Notes under the pieces: generated by a model
Told to the model about the DNA's origin: nothing
What the model saw: only the letters and a program-made list of their open reading frames with translations
Databases searched by the model: none
Program-made: the position numbers and the translations under genes
Shown: piece by piece, positions 43,063 through 54,200 of the stretch
Layout of the letters: every line of letters starts with the position of its first letter
How positions within the stretch are numbered: position 1 is the stretch's first letter
Source of the DNA: Symsagittifera roscoffensis
Lineage: Eukaryota > Xenacoelomorpha > Acoela > Convolutidae
NCBI RefSeq assembly: GCF_963678635.1
Contig: NC_087062.1
Span: 83,042,012-83,106,011, forward strand
Direction: 5' to 3'
DNA length: 64,000 nt

Positions 43063-44430
43063 TTCAGAAAAATCACATTAAAAAAATCATTTCTACAAGG
43101 TTCTACTCGGCTACGGTTTGTGCTAATTTTAGTGAGGCGACATAATTTTTATGACAAAGGGAGGTGAAGTTACTCGTATTTTCTTCCAGAATAGCTTCGG
43201 GGGTTTTTAAGAGGACATTTTTTGTAATTTTGATGACTAGCTCCCTTCTCGGTCAGATAATGCTGAACAATGAACAAACATGCAAAACGGCGGTCTTTAG
43301 CTCAGTTGGCTTTCATTGAGTAAACGCAAAGCTGCTATACGCTTTTAATTTTTAACCTTTCAATCAAAAAAACGCTCTTGGCACAAACAGACATCACGTT
43401 AGAATTGAACTTGAAAGACTAATTTTCCAGTTTACAAAGCGATTCAGAAGCATAAAAAGGAAACATACAACAAAAGGATATCTGAATATCAATCTTTGAT
43501 CAGACCTATTTGGTCTAAATCGAGTATTGATTTAGAAATCAGCAGTGTTTTAGAGCATGAGTGGAGCAATGGTCTGTTCGATTAAATGAAATTTGCGCCG
43601 GGTCTGATTTTATGGCTTGTTTTCGTTTGTTTGTTCATCATCTTTCGTTCACCAATTCTGCCAAGTTCTGATGCGCCAGGAACACGTCCACTGAAATAAA
43701 TACCAATTTTCAATTACGAAGCATTGTCATATAACCTAACTCTCCCCAATAAACTAAATGAACTATCGCCACCCCCAGAGCAATATTAAGAAATGTTATT
43801 TAGATTGATTCCGGTTCGAGTGCTGAAATTGTTTGGCCGACAGAAAAAATAGCCGAGCAGTTTTAATTTAGCAACCAAAACTTTTTTAAAAATAACTGAG
43901 AGAAAAATTTTCAGCTCTTGACACATCTAACTTATTTTCCGAGTTAAGCGTTCCGTCGTTTTCCGAAAAATTTTGATAATTCAATATTTTTCTGTAAGTT
44001 TTAACCCCTAAACTTGATAGGGCAAGGTTGTCCACTTGGTCCAATATAATTAAATTTACATAATTTTTAAATCCTCTTTGATATTGGCTGAAACGACAAA
44101 AAGTAGAGCGTTAAATGCACTCCCTTCCTATCGAGAGGCGAAACTTTTGATTAATAGTCTGGAAAATTTGAAATTCATAATTTGAAATTATCACCCCCAC
44201 CATCTCTCTCCGTCTACTGCTTCTCGTTTTGCCTCAAATTGTCAGAAAGTATTCAGCCTCAATTTAAAGGGATCTCGTCCTTACCTTACTTATTGCTATC
44301 TTATGTTGTCAGAATAACTATATTAAAAAAAAACAATGCAAAGTGCAACAAAAGTAGATGAAGGGGGGGGGGAGGTGTATCAATTCAGTCTTAAAATTTT
44401 TTTTATAAAAAATCAGTTCTGAAACAAAAT
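43063..44430. other. intergenic, a tRNA-like remnant only
   Basis: No coding sequence. At about 43290-43362, ggcggtctttagctcagttggc contains a textbook tRNA box A (tagctcagttgg). The downstream box B is only weakly recognisable (cctttcaatca), so this is at best a tRNA pseudogene or the head of an old SINE. A G run lies near 44364. Confidence 0.35.
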
Positions 44431-46560
44431 TATTGATAAAAAAGAAAACTTCAAATGCCGAAACTCAATTAATTACGACACAGGTTAACCTAAAATCAAG
44501 TAAAGCTCAGAATACATCTATTATAAGTTTGAGGAATTTATTGACACCCTTATGGCTCATTTGTTTGATATTAAAGCAATTAATTCTGAGGAACGCTTAC
44601 TATGTGGCGACTTCAATATCAATATCATCGCTAGAACAGCCCAAGGAAAAGAATTGATCGAACATTTAAAACACTGAATTTGAAATTATAATAAATTTTG
44701 ACTATTTTTACGAGAGAACATGGGAACAAACAGATCTGAATTGATTTAACCTTAGCTATTTTTGTTCCGACTTTTGATAGGAAAGTAACGGAATATTTGT
44801 GCTCGGGTGGGTTTTTTTTTTCTTCAGACAAATTTCGACTTTTTAACTAGCCATTTTTGACGGATTTTTTTATATCATTCGAAAGGTATTGTTGTCTTGA
44901 GCTCAAATTTGAAAAGATATTTCACCTGTGATCATTTTTCGTAAAGTTATGGAGGTTTAATGATTGCCATTTTGGCCAACTTGGGACAATTAACGCGCAA
45001 TATATTTCGCGTTATTAACGCGTAAACGAAGAGTTAATCCGCCTTAAAATCGTTCCAAATTGGTTGAAAGAAGCTTATTTGCCATAATTGATTTGTTATC
45101 TTTATGGCATGTGGGGTGATGATTTTCCTTAAAAAAATTCAAATTTTAGAAGAAAAAAAATTTCATTTTATTTTATTTCTTCTTAAATTTTTTTAATGGT
45201 ATTACTGCTCCATAAACCTTAATAGGCAGTCGGAACATTCAGGGCTTCGCCCTGATACGAGCAGTCTTGTTGCTTTTGTAGCTGAAAATAATCAAAGTAA
45301 TAATAATGACCATCATGGTTTTTTAGTAAGAGAAATTATAACACCAGAAAAACAAATTGAAACAGCATTGGTAAGAAAAAAAAACTGAAGTTTTTTTGAA
45401 CATTTAGAAAACCGTTAAAATTTCAATTACGAATTGCACGAATTGGTAATAGAAATATGCGAAATTGCTGAAAACAAATTGAGCTGGATGTAATTTAATT
45501 TGTTTGACAGATCTTATAAAAACAAAACACTTTAGATAAGTTTGTCCGAAAAAATCTTCAAATTATAAAAAAAAGATATCAAAAGAAGTTAAAAGGTAAA
45601 GTGCGAAAAAGCAAACTTTAGAAAAATACATCAAATACAGAATACAGAAAAATCACAATTGCTGCTAAAAATTTAAAACAAACAAGTGAAAAATGATGAG
45701 GTCAAAAAAAAAACTTTTGATAAAACTGTTTTTCAAAACGAATTCGACAAGAACTCACAATTTTTTTTTCGACTTCCATAAAGACCTGAAAAAAAAAGAA
45801 ATCATACTGTAGACTCATGCAGATGGTAAAAAAGCCAGTGTGACGTCTAATGATATCAATGTTTTTTAAACAACAATTGGGCCATCAGTTGCGACAGGTT
45901 TAAAGGAAGTGTCTGACAATTTTTTTGAGTGTGTAGAATCTGCTGTGTAATAAATGCAACCAAATAAAAAAAATTTGAAATATTTCAATTCTTTGTCAAT
46001 AAAAAAGCAATTATACTTAATGGTATGTCAAATTATTTGATCAAATTGTTCGATCCGGTATACTGTCAAAACATGTAACATCTTGATTTAGTTTTTGTCA
46101 ACTTCAACATGTCCGGCCACTCCATCTCCGGATAAGTCAAATCAAGACAAAAAGCAGGCAATCAGATTCCCTACCTTATATTGGGATAGAGCTACACTTA
46201 ACCTCACAACAACTCGTAAACAATTTCGTGTTCATATTGACGAAAAGCTCAATTTTTCAGATTTTTGCGATGCTGTTAAGAAGAAGTCAAACAAGTGTAT
46301 GAACATTTGTAATTCACAAGTAAGTTTCTAGGCCAAAAAAACTGTTGATGAAAATCTTCAAAGTTTGCGTTCAGCCACTGTAACAATTTAGAATGGTTTT
46401 TATGGAACTGCAAACAAAACGACTCTGTTCAAGTTGCAGAGACAACCCATTTTTTTGTTGCGCATTGTCAATAAATCCAGAAATTTTGAACAAGGTAGAA
46501 CCGTTGAAAGAAACAAATAAATTTACACCCTCTTTAAACTACATTTTTATCAGTTATTAG
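44431..46560 (+). mobile_element. decayed LINE copy, interrupted by a HINE-like element
   Basis: Plus-strand islands. Before the interruption the end of an AP-type endonuclease reads IDLTLAI; after it the sequence continues FVAENNQSNNNDHHGFLVRE, with the DHH word of the endonuclease. At about 46200-46330, RVHIDEKLNFSDFCDAVKKK matches the 'LGV.ID..L.F..HI' block that follows the RT domain in CR1/L2/Jockey-type LINEs. Many stops occur and the RT core is not readable. It belongs to the same broad type as the copy at 57.9-60.6 kb. Confidence 0.65.
44764..45270 (+). mobile_element. HINE/Helentron-like element, copy B
   Basis: It starts GTTCCGAC, a degraded hairpin (cttttgataggaaagt) and aacggaatatttgtgctcgg. 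It ends with the subterminal GTCGGAAC, a perfect hairpin CAGGGCttcGCCCTG (45240-45254) and gatacgagcagtcttgtt. It is inserted in a T-run of a LINE endonuclease frame. No ORF. Confidence 0.78.
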
Positions 46561-48139
46561 TCGATTTTCATAAATTTTAACAATAATGAAAAGTCGACGC
46601 TGGATGCTTATATTCATAAAATAAAATATTATTATTCAATAGACTCTGAGATGTTTACCAGGTCATTTTAGTGATGCTTCCTTCTGAAAATGAATTTTTA
46701 GTTAGTTTGTTTTTGTTCTCATGTGTTCTTCTTTGGATTTTCAGTTTTAAAATTTTTGACATTTTTTTCCTTCATGAATAAGTTAGCATAGTTAAACTCA
46801 CTGACAGTTGGTTACTAGCAAACATTTAGGGAAAGTTTGCATACGAAGCTTTCTAACAGGATGTAAAGCTTTCAGCGTGCGTTCATGTTCAATGCTGGGT
46901 AAATTTTGAAGTTTAATAAGTTATCAGTATAATATACCGTCATTGAGAACAATGTATTATGATTACTAGTCCAATTTATTTATGATGTTTGCTAGAACTG
47001 AAAAACAAATATGAAATTGTAAGCAGCAACCAGATGCTTTGAAACTAAAACAGGTGTATAAATATATCAAGTGCCTAAATTGCATAGCAAAATTTTTCAA
47101 ATAAAATTATTTTTTTTGTAGAAATTAGAACGTCTTTTTTGAAACTTTCCTAATCAGGGACTACTCGGACAAATCCAAGTTACAAAACAAACTTCTACAA
47201 CCTAAATTCAATAATTCCAGTGGTGTTTATCAATAATTTTCATGAAGGACTGATCACTTTTGAAAGTTTTTTCGGCTCAATTCGTGTCTTATTTTGCGCT
47301 TCGCAAAATCTGTTGTTCTACTACTTCAAAATTAAGCTATTACGAAATTTTCCAAAATTCCGACTGTTTGTGGCGGCTTGGTCTGCGCTAGGTTTTTTAA
47401 AAAAATCATTTTCACATTCCGAGAGCAAGTTTCTTGTAATCGTGAACTAGAACTGTGTTGTTCATTGTAGCTTCAGGGGGACTTGAGACTTTTTTTCTCG
47501 AAATTAACTTTTCTTCTAAATCTTAGTAGCTTTTCTTACTTGCGTTATTTTTCAACCTTTAAAACTTCCTCTTTTGCATCCCATTCGGCATAAATGTAAC
47601 GCCGCTGCCGTTGCAACGGTAGGACAGGAGTTCGAATCCCGCCGGACCTTGATTTTCCAGTATGTATTCAATAGATTTTTTTTTGAAATGTTTGTCGGGT
47701 TTTCGTTTGTCCGCTCAGGTTTTTTGCCTTAGTTTACACATCACAGATCTTACTTGGGCTGTATGCAACGTTCCCTTTAGTTGCAAGTGCAAGTGTTGTT
47801 CGTTGTAATTTCAGGGAGAGTTGAAACTTTTTTTTGTTTTTCTTAAAATTTATAATTTTTCAGCTCACCTCGTGTCTGCTCAAAGTTTGTCGGCTTTGTT
47901 TTGCGTTTCGTCATTTTTGTTGTTGAGCTAGTTCAAAATTCAAGTTTCTTGCCTGGCATGCTTGCTTAGAATTCTTGTTGAATGAAATGAGTTTAATGAA
48001 ATTGTATGGGATTGGTTTTTGAAAAATTTTTTCGAGACGCATTAGATTTAATTTTTTTTTCTCAAAAATTACCGTATGGAATTCCAATAAACGTTTATCA
48101 GTTGGAAGACAGCTCAATTTTTTAGTTTTTGGTAATTTT
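46561..48139. other. intergenic, one SINE-like remnant
   Basis: About 47600-47770 contains gagttcgaatcccgccggac followed by T-rich sequence and gtcgggttttcgtttgtccg. It parallels the block order at about 2300-2440, suggesting two decayed copies of a tRNA-derived SINE. The box A part is not convincing. Otherwise nothing recognised. Confidence 0.35.
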
Positions 48140-49130
48140 TCTGTTTTCGCAAAAACTACCCTCCCAATCTAAAGCTACTCTACCAGTTCTTAGGCAAGTT
48201 GTTCAAAAAAGAAACAAGATTGTAGGAAACTCTTTCACTTAAACGGCTACGCCCATTTCTTTAAAATAAAAAGTTATGGTCCTCTGTATAGTCAAAGGTT
48301 GAATTTTTGACCGTTCTTTTCATCTTTCGGACTTTTCTCGAAAACTTATCTCCCACATCTGAAATAATTTGGGTTCAATGGAGATAACGAGTTGTGAAAA
48401 GTTCCCTTGTTTTAGCGGCTACTCTCAAATTATGGTAACACAAAAAATATTTCCCTCGGAGCAGTCTATTTTTTTCTACTGGCTTCTGACTCATTTTTTG
48501 ACTTTCCTCGAGAACTACTTTCCCAGATCTGAATTTTTGGGTGTGCTCAAAGTAAAGGGGTTCACGGGGTTCACTCTTGAGTTCAATCAAAATAATGGGT
48601 CTCATCACACGAGTTCTTTCAAAATTTGCTCCACCGTATAAATGACAAACCCTCATTTTCTATAGAAATTTTATGGCCCTCGGCGAAGTCAAATTTTGTT
48701 AATTTTTACCGTTTTTTGAAACTATTTATTTTTCTCATAAACTTATATTCCGAAACTGAGTTTATGGGTTCAATCGAAATGGCAGGCTGTGTTAATCTTT
48801 TCTCATGAGTAGTTACGCAAAAAGCTATGACTCTCAGAACAGATGATTTTTTTATTGACCTCTTTTTGAAAACTTTTTGATTTTTCTCGATAACTATCCT
48901 GCGATATCTAAAATCAAAGGTTTAATCTTAACAAAAAGTTGTTGAAAGCCTACGCTACGTTTTAGGAAACTTTGATGGTTTTTGGACTTTTTGATTTGAT
49001 GAAAAACTAATCTATCAGTTTTTTTGAAAAACAACCCTATCAAATCTGAGATGAAGGGTTCAATCAAAGAAACCGGTTGCGAGAATTTTTCCTGCTAAAG
49101 CTGCGATTCCTTATTTTTTTGTAATGTCCT
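48140..49130 (+). repeat. degenerate tandem array, about 150-190 bp units
   Basis: The recurrent blocks are 'ttttctcgaaaactatcttccc', 'tctgaaatttttgggttcaa', 'gttttagcggctac' and 'aaattatggtaac...'. They are seen starting near 48170, 48340, 48500, 48725, 48885 and 49015 with strong divergence. The design (monomers with 'ctcgaaaact' and 'gggttcaat' words) recalls, but does not match, the gctgtcagag family at the left end of the window. Confidence 0.6.
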
Positions 49131-49139
49131 TGGGGAGAA

Positions 49140-49400
49140 ACAACTAATGTTTTGTGCAAAATGGTGGTTTTTTTCAAAAAAATTTCAAACGTTATCAACC
49201 TTTTTTAGGTCGACCAAACCGATTTGCCGAGCTCTTCCCAATCACTATATAGACCCTATTTTCAGCAAATTTCTGCGCCGCAGGCGAAACTTTGAAAAAA
49301 AAACAGGCCAAAAGGGCGTTTTAGGCCTGTTTTTGGAAAATTCTGACCAAAAAATTGCAACAAATTCAAAAAATATCAAACTGGTACCGTCAGCTTTATA
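49140..49400 (+). mobile_element. internal fragment of the hAT-type MITE family
   Basis: It shares tttttttaggtcgaccaaa, gccgagctcttcc, the 'actatatagaccctatttt' block and ccaaaaaattgc with the copies at 50.9, 61.0 and 63.1 kb, but both terminal inverted repeats are missing. Confidence 0.6.
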
Positions 49401-50083
49401 TGGGCCCCTGGTTTTCTTTTAATGAGACACGAACATTTTGGTTCGCACAGTTTTACGTTACGGTTTTCATGTTTTTTTATGTTTGTGTTGTATCGCAAGT
49501 TGTGCGAAGCTAGGCAAAAATTACATATAAATAACGTGTGCGAAAATTACATTTAAATTTCATCTAAAAATGGTATGTGCTTGGTACAACGATAAAACCC
49601 TTAGCATGGTTATCAACTAGCGATATTATTCCCGCAGCGAGGTTTTTAATGAAGGAATAGTTCACTTTCATTATTTCTTAACACCCGTCAACCACTATCC
49701 ATAAATCTTTATATACTCAACGGTTTTAATAATTAATGGGCTGAAAATTGTAATATAAAAGTGCCTTGAGCTAGAAATAGAAGTACCTCACAAAATGTAA
49801 AACGTATGGCTGAACGAAAGCTCTAAATCTCAAAAGGACCATCTTTTTTTGGACTTCCGGCATTAATTGACCCAAGTATGTCACACTTGAAAGTCAATGA
49901 CCACATCCAATAAGAATTTGAAAAATGGTATCCCATACTAATTAATTGAGCTAAATCTTATATCTTTAAAATGTCCCCACAAACAGTATCATCCTAATAT
50001 ATAGTCTTAACAGTATCATCGATATGATAACAAAGCTTTTGTAAATGATAACAAGACTTTTTAATGTCTCCCCCCCCCCCCCC
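49401..50083. other. intergenic, nothing recognised
   Basis: No coding sequence. A short word shared with 24.7 and 63.7 kb (gtatcgcaagttgtgcgaag) is present near 49492, and a poly-C run occurs at the right edge. Confidence 0.4.
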
Positions 50084-50092
50084 AGGGGCGGA

Positions 50093-50129
<37 letters not shown>

Positions 50130-50541
50130 GGACGCTCTCTCTCAGGGATTCGACCCCCTGCCGACCCAAAGGGTCCCCCTTTGATACTTTTTCAATAGCA
50201 GCAGACATTTTCAGCAGATCGCAACTTGTAAATTAAGAAAAAAATAAAACTTCCCATAAAATTTCAGGCGGTTGATACTGAGGTCAACTATGATTCGACT
50301 TCCTGCCGACCCTTTGTACTATTTTCCAATATCCATTTTTGTTGATGGACCCTAAAATTTTTCTAAAGGCGCCTTTGGCGCCAATATATACTATATACTA
50401 ACTTTGAGGGGGAGCGCGCGCCAAAAAAACCCGATTTTTTTGTCAAAATTTTTCAAAAAGTGCCCAAAAGTCGACATAAAAAAAAGGTCGTCTTTTTTTT
50501 GAAAATCCGCCCCCCTCGAGAAAATCCTAGATCCGCCCCTG
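50084..50541 (-). mobile_element. hAT-type MITE, reverse copy with internal insertion
   Basis: It runs from caggggcggatttagg to cctagatccgcccctg. The internal blocks are in reverse orientation to the copy at 50916: gacccaaagggtcccccttt, ggcgcctttggcgcc, gagcgcgcgccaaaaaaacc. About 70 bp of unrelated AT-rich sequence (about 50188-50258) interrupts it. A run of more than 20 G follows the left end. The flanks are C-rich, so the target duplication cannot be judged. Confidence 0.75.
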
Positions 50542-50915
50542 CTCCCCCCTATAAAGAAAGAATTGAACAGTTAAGCATATACAAATTTGGTACCTTGTAA
50601 CAAATCTTTCCCCCTATTGCAATAGGGGGGGGGGGGGGGGAGAGGGGAATTGTTAACAAGATCTCTTGGTTCGAAATGACCCCCCATCTTCGGAACCCCC
50701 CCCCCTTTTCAGATGAAAATGGGGAGCCTCCCTCTTATTACCTCCCCCTCTTATTAGGCACTCAACAGTATTGCAAGATAACCTGAGCACTTAAAAAAAG
50801 ATGTTAACTATTGAAGCCTGGTTTATTGTTCCGAGCAGCGATTCGGAGGAAAAAATGTAAATCCAGATGCGAGATCAAGTACCACACAGAATTATGCATT
50901 AAGCAATAATAAGGT

Positions 50916-51316
50916 CAGGGGCGGATCTAGGATTTTGTCAAGGGAGGGGGGCGGATTTTCAAAAAAATTTCAAAATTTTGACATTTTTTTAGGTTGACCA
51001 AATTGATTTTCAGATCTCTCCAAAAGCACTAAAAAAAACATTTTGGCAAAACTTTTTTTGAAAAAACAGGTTAAAAAAGCCGTTATTGGGCACTTTTTGA
51101 AAAATTTTGACAAAAAAATTTGCGTTTTTTGGAGCGCACTCCCCCTCAAAGTTAGTATATATTGGCACCCAAGGCGCCTTTAGAACATTTTTAGGGTCCG
51201 TCACCAAAAATGGATTTCTTAAAAAGTACTAGAGGGGGGACCTTTTGAGTCGGCAGGGGGTCGAATCCCTAAAGGGGCGTCCGCCCCCCCCCCCCCCCCC
51301 CCTAAATCTGCCCCTG
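50916..51316 (+). mobile_element. hAT-type MITE with perfect 8-bp target duplication
   Basis: A full copy. The left end is CAGGGGCGGATCTAGG; the right end is CCTAAATCTGCCCCTG, its imperfect reverse complement. It is flanked by AATAAGGT on both sides (50908-50915 and 51317-51324). An 8-bp duplication is the known mark of hAT insertions. The element is about 400 bp, has no transposase and contains a poly-C run (about 51283-51302). Confidence 0.88.
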
Positions 51317-51324
51317 AATAAGGT

Positions 51325-51694
51325 GCAGCTTGCTCCAATAAGAAAGGGCATAATCTTTTTGCTTTATCTTTCGTTCCACATCTACAAGTATCAGTTTTTT
51401 TTTCTCACAGTTTTAGTTGGAATTGAAAATTCAAACTCTATGCAATTAAAAAATAAGGATAGGTTGTTTCTGTGCAAGGAGTGCAGAATTTTCCAACCAT
51501 GTTAAAAAAAACTTCCAAGGAAACATCGTTTTTGCATCTAAGTGTCGTTTTTTATGTGCGTAGCGTGATGAAAATCGGAAGGAAAGCCTAGAACACAGGC
51601 AATTTGATAAGCATAGTAAGGTTGCTAAAATAATCTAGGCTAAGCAACTAATTTCAATGATGATGAAATACAAATTGTCAGTAGCATATTTATT
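51325..51694. other. intergenic spacer, nothing recognised
   Basis: Unique AT-rich sequence between the MITE and the next HINE-like element. The short open frames are not convincing. Confidence 0.4.
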
Positions 51695-52225
51695 GTTCCG
51701 ACTTTCGATTCGAAAGTAACAGAATTTTGTGCTCGGGGTGGGTTTTTTTTCTTCAGACAAATTTCGACTTTTTAACTAGCCCTTTTTGACGGATTTTTTT
51801 ATATCATTCAAAAAGTATTGTTGTTATGAGCTCAAGTTTGAAAAGACACTTCGCCTGTGATCATTTTCGGTACAGTTTCAGGGGTTTAAAGATTGCCATT
51901 TTGGCCAATTTGTGACAATTAACGCGCGATGTATTTCGCGCTATTAACACGTAAGCGGAGATTTAATCCCTCTGAGAAATCTTCCGAACTTGGTTGAAAG
52001 AAGCTTATTTGCCACAATTGAATTGTTACAAAGAGCGAAATCCACCCTTTTGTACTTTATATGGCGTGTGGGGGATGATTTTCATTTTAAAAAATTCAAA
52101 TTTTAGAAAAAAAAAGTTTTTCATTTTATTTTATTCATTTAATTTTTTAATGTTATTACTGCTCCATAAACCCTAAAAGGCAGTCGGAACATTGAGGGCT
52201 TCGCCCTGATACGAGCAGTCTTGTT
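51695..52225 (+). mobile_element. HINE/Helentron-like element, copy C
   Basis: The best-preserved 5' end: GTTCCGACTTTCGATTCGAA, in which ACTTTCGA/TTCGAAAGT forms a hairpin. The body contains the cgacggattttttta-type and gattgccattttggccaatt blocks and gcgcgatgtatttcgcgc. The end is GTCGGAAC, attgagggcttcgccctgat, acgagcagtcttgtt. It lies after ...tttatt. No ORF of its own. Confidence 0.78.
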
Positions 52226-52669
52226 AGAGATTAAAGCCGTCTGATAACATTTCTCACAATTTAGGTTCAATTAATGACAGTTTTGAAACATATTTCTTGG
52301 CTATTTTCGTGGGAGCTAATCAAATGAATCATAAAAAACCTACGCAAAAAAAAATATTTCATTTGAGAAGATACCTCGGCATGCTTTGTGCTGTAGTTAC
52401 TCCAACAAATGTGAAATTTGGAAACTCGAGACGCTTTTCTATGAGAGATTTTATTATAGATTTTAGTGAAATGTCTGACTTAGTTGTAACCTTGATGCGA
52501 CTAAACAAATAAACCCCGTGTACAAAAATTATCCCCCAATTTCGACTCTCGCAATTGAAATAGTTTCGTTCCAAAAACGAGGTTCACAAACTTTCTAGCA
52601 CCTTAAACAGATTTTCATGGCAACTCTCTAAAAACTAATAAGAAAGCTTTAAAAAGTTTGTGGGGCTAA
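52226..52669. other. intergenic, nothing recognised
   Basis: A short open frame at 52297-52512 reads like random AT-rich sequence apart from one Met/Arg-rich stretch. I do not recognise a protein, and there is no splice or start context in support. Confidence 0.35.
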
Positions 52670-52850
52670 TTGACTGATTTTAAGACAATTTATACAATTT
52701 TCGATTAAATCAGCTGCATTTAATCACAAAAAGCTTACAGATTAATGACAAAGCATGCCTTTTTGCTTTGTCAAAAATCTGTAAGCTTTTTGTTATTAAA
52801 TGTAACTGATTTAATCGAAAATTGTATTGTATGAATTGTCTCAAAAACAA
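52670..52850. repeat. long hairpin (MITE-like), arms about 80 bp
   Basis: The left arm contains caattttcgattaaatcag, catttaatcacaaaaagctt and acagattaatgacaaagca. The right arm is its near reverse complement: tgctttgtcaaaaatctgta, agctttttgttattaaatg and ctgatttaatcgaaaattg. The loop is only about 8 bp. No coding potential. Confidence 0.85.
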
Positions 52851-54200
52851 TGTCGACCTCATTAATGTTCTTAATGTTCACAAAAATTATTTCAATTATT
52901 TATGTTAATTTTAAACGAAACTAAGGAACTTTTCTCAGCATTTTTCTTGATGATGTCAAAGAGACCTAACTGAGGATTCATTAACCAATTAGTAACATCC
53001 TTATAAACGGATAAAACTATTTTTAGTCTTTTTTGTGTAATTGCCGCTGGCTCTGACGAGTGAATTTGTTTTCTTTCTGATTTGGCGTTAAATTTTAAAA
53101 AAATTCAACCTTTTTTCTCGATGCCAAAGGATTTTTTCAGTACCTTTTAAAGACAGCTCAAAGCATGAATAAGCATAAATTAGATGAGTCAGTCGAAGTT
53201 ATAAGCCGTACTTACTTAGTGATTCTGAATTTTTCAGGGAGAAAACATTCGATAACTTATTACTTTCAACTTACATCGTCGAAATAACAAAGTTATAATA
53301 TTTACCAAAATAACAAGGAGAGGAATAGTCAGTTTTTGAGCTAGTGGCACAAACTTTTTTGAACACATAAACAATGAACAAAACAATTTTTTTAATAAGT
53401 TTCGATTTCGTGTGCATGAAACGAAGAAAACACTATACAAAAGAGGAAAAATTAATCAATTCGTCTCAATCCACAACAGTTTTATTTAAAAGATGAAAAA
53501 CAAAAAAAGATGAAAGAAAACTTTCCAAGCTTTCTCAAAGATGTTTTTTTTCCAAATTTTTTGCACAATAACATAGATTTTTTAAAACAGATTCTTTTTT
53601 CAAATATTTTTTGCAATTGATTTTTTTTTTAAATGCCAAAAAAGCTCTAGACTAAGATCTTAAAACTAGCTTTCCTTATTAAAGTCAGGTTTTTTAAAAA
53701 AGCAATTTAATATAAAAAAAATTATTTGGCAGCGTTACTTGCTCGAAGTTACACAAAAAAAATATTAAAAATTTCAAATCAGCTTTTCTCGATTCAGGAT
53801 CAAATTTTTGATAGGTTTATAATATGGTTCAAATAACAGCTCACAATTTTTTAATGCGATATGTCACTGGACTCATTCCATTAGTTTTTTTGGAATGAGT
53901 CGAATGAGAACAAAATCCTCCCCATTTTGAAATACAAAAACGAATACCAGTTTTCAAATGTTATAAATTGTAGTATTTACCTGTTTGTGTCTTACAGTAA
54001 AAAATCATGTGCCGTTGAAATGAAAGTCCGTGCGCTACTTTACTGGTTTCAATCTGAAAACCGAAAATTTCCAACCAACTTTTCTCAATATTAAGTTTTT
54101 TTTGGGGGGGCCAGTTCTTTAATGTGACTTACACTAAAGATCAAAATTTTTTTCACAGTTGATTTTAAAGCAATAACTTACGATTCTGTTTTTTCCTTTT
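52851..54200. other. intergenic, nothing recognised
   Basis: Very AT-rich with long A and T runs. No open frame, splice pattern or repeat that I can define, apart from a short inverted word around 53876-53900 (gactcattccattagttttt then tggaatgagtcg). Confidence 0.4.

Noticed and set aside
43290-43362. Functional tRNA gene beginning ggcggtctttagctcagttgg
   Set aside because: Box A is good but box B and the stems are not; at best a pseudogene or SINE head.
49966-50208. Open frame with a Pro run, and a Gly-run frame on the other strand
   Set aside because: Caused by the poly-G/poly-C part of a hAT-type MITE.
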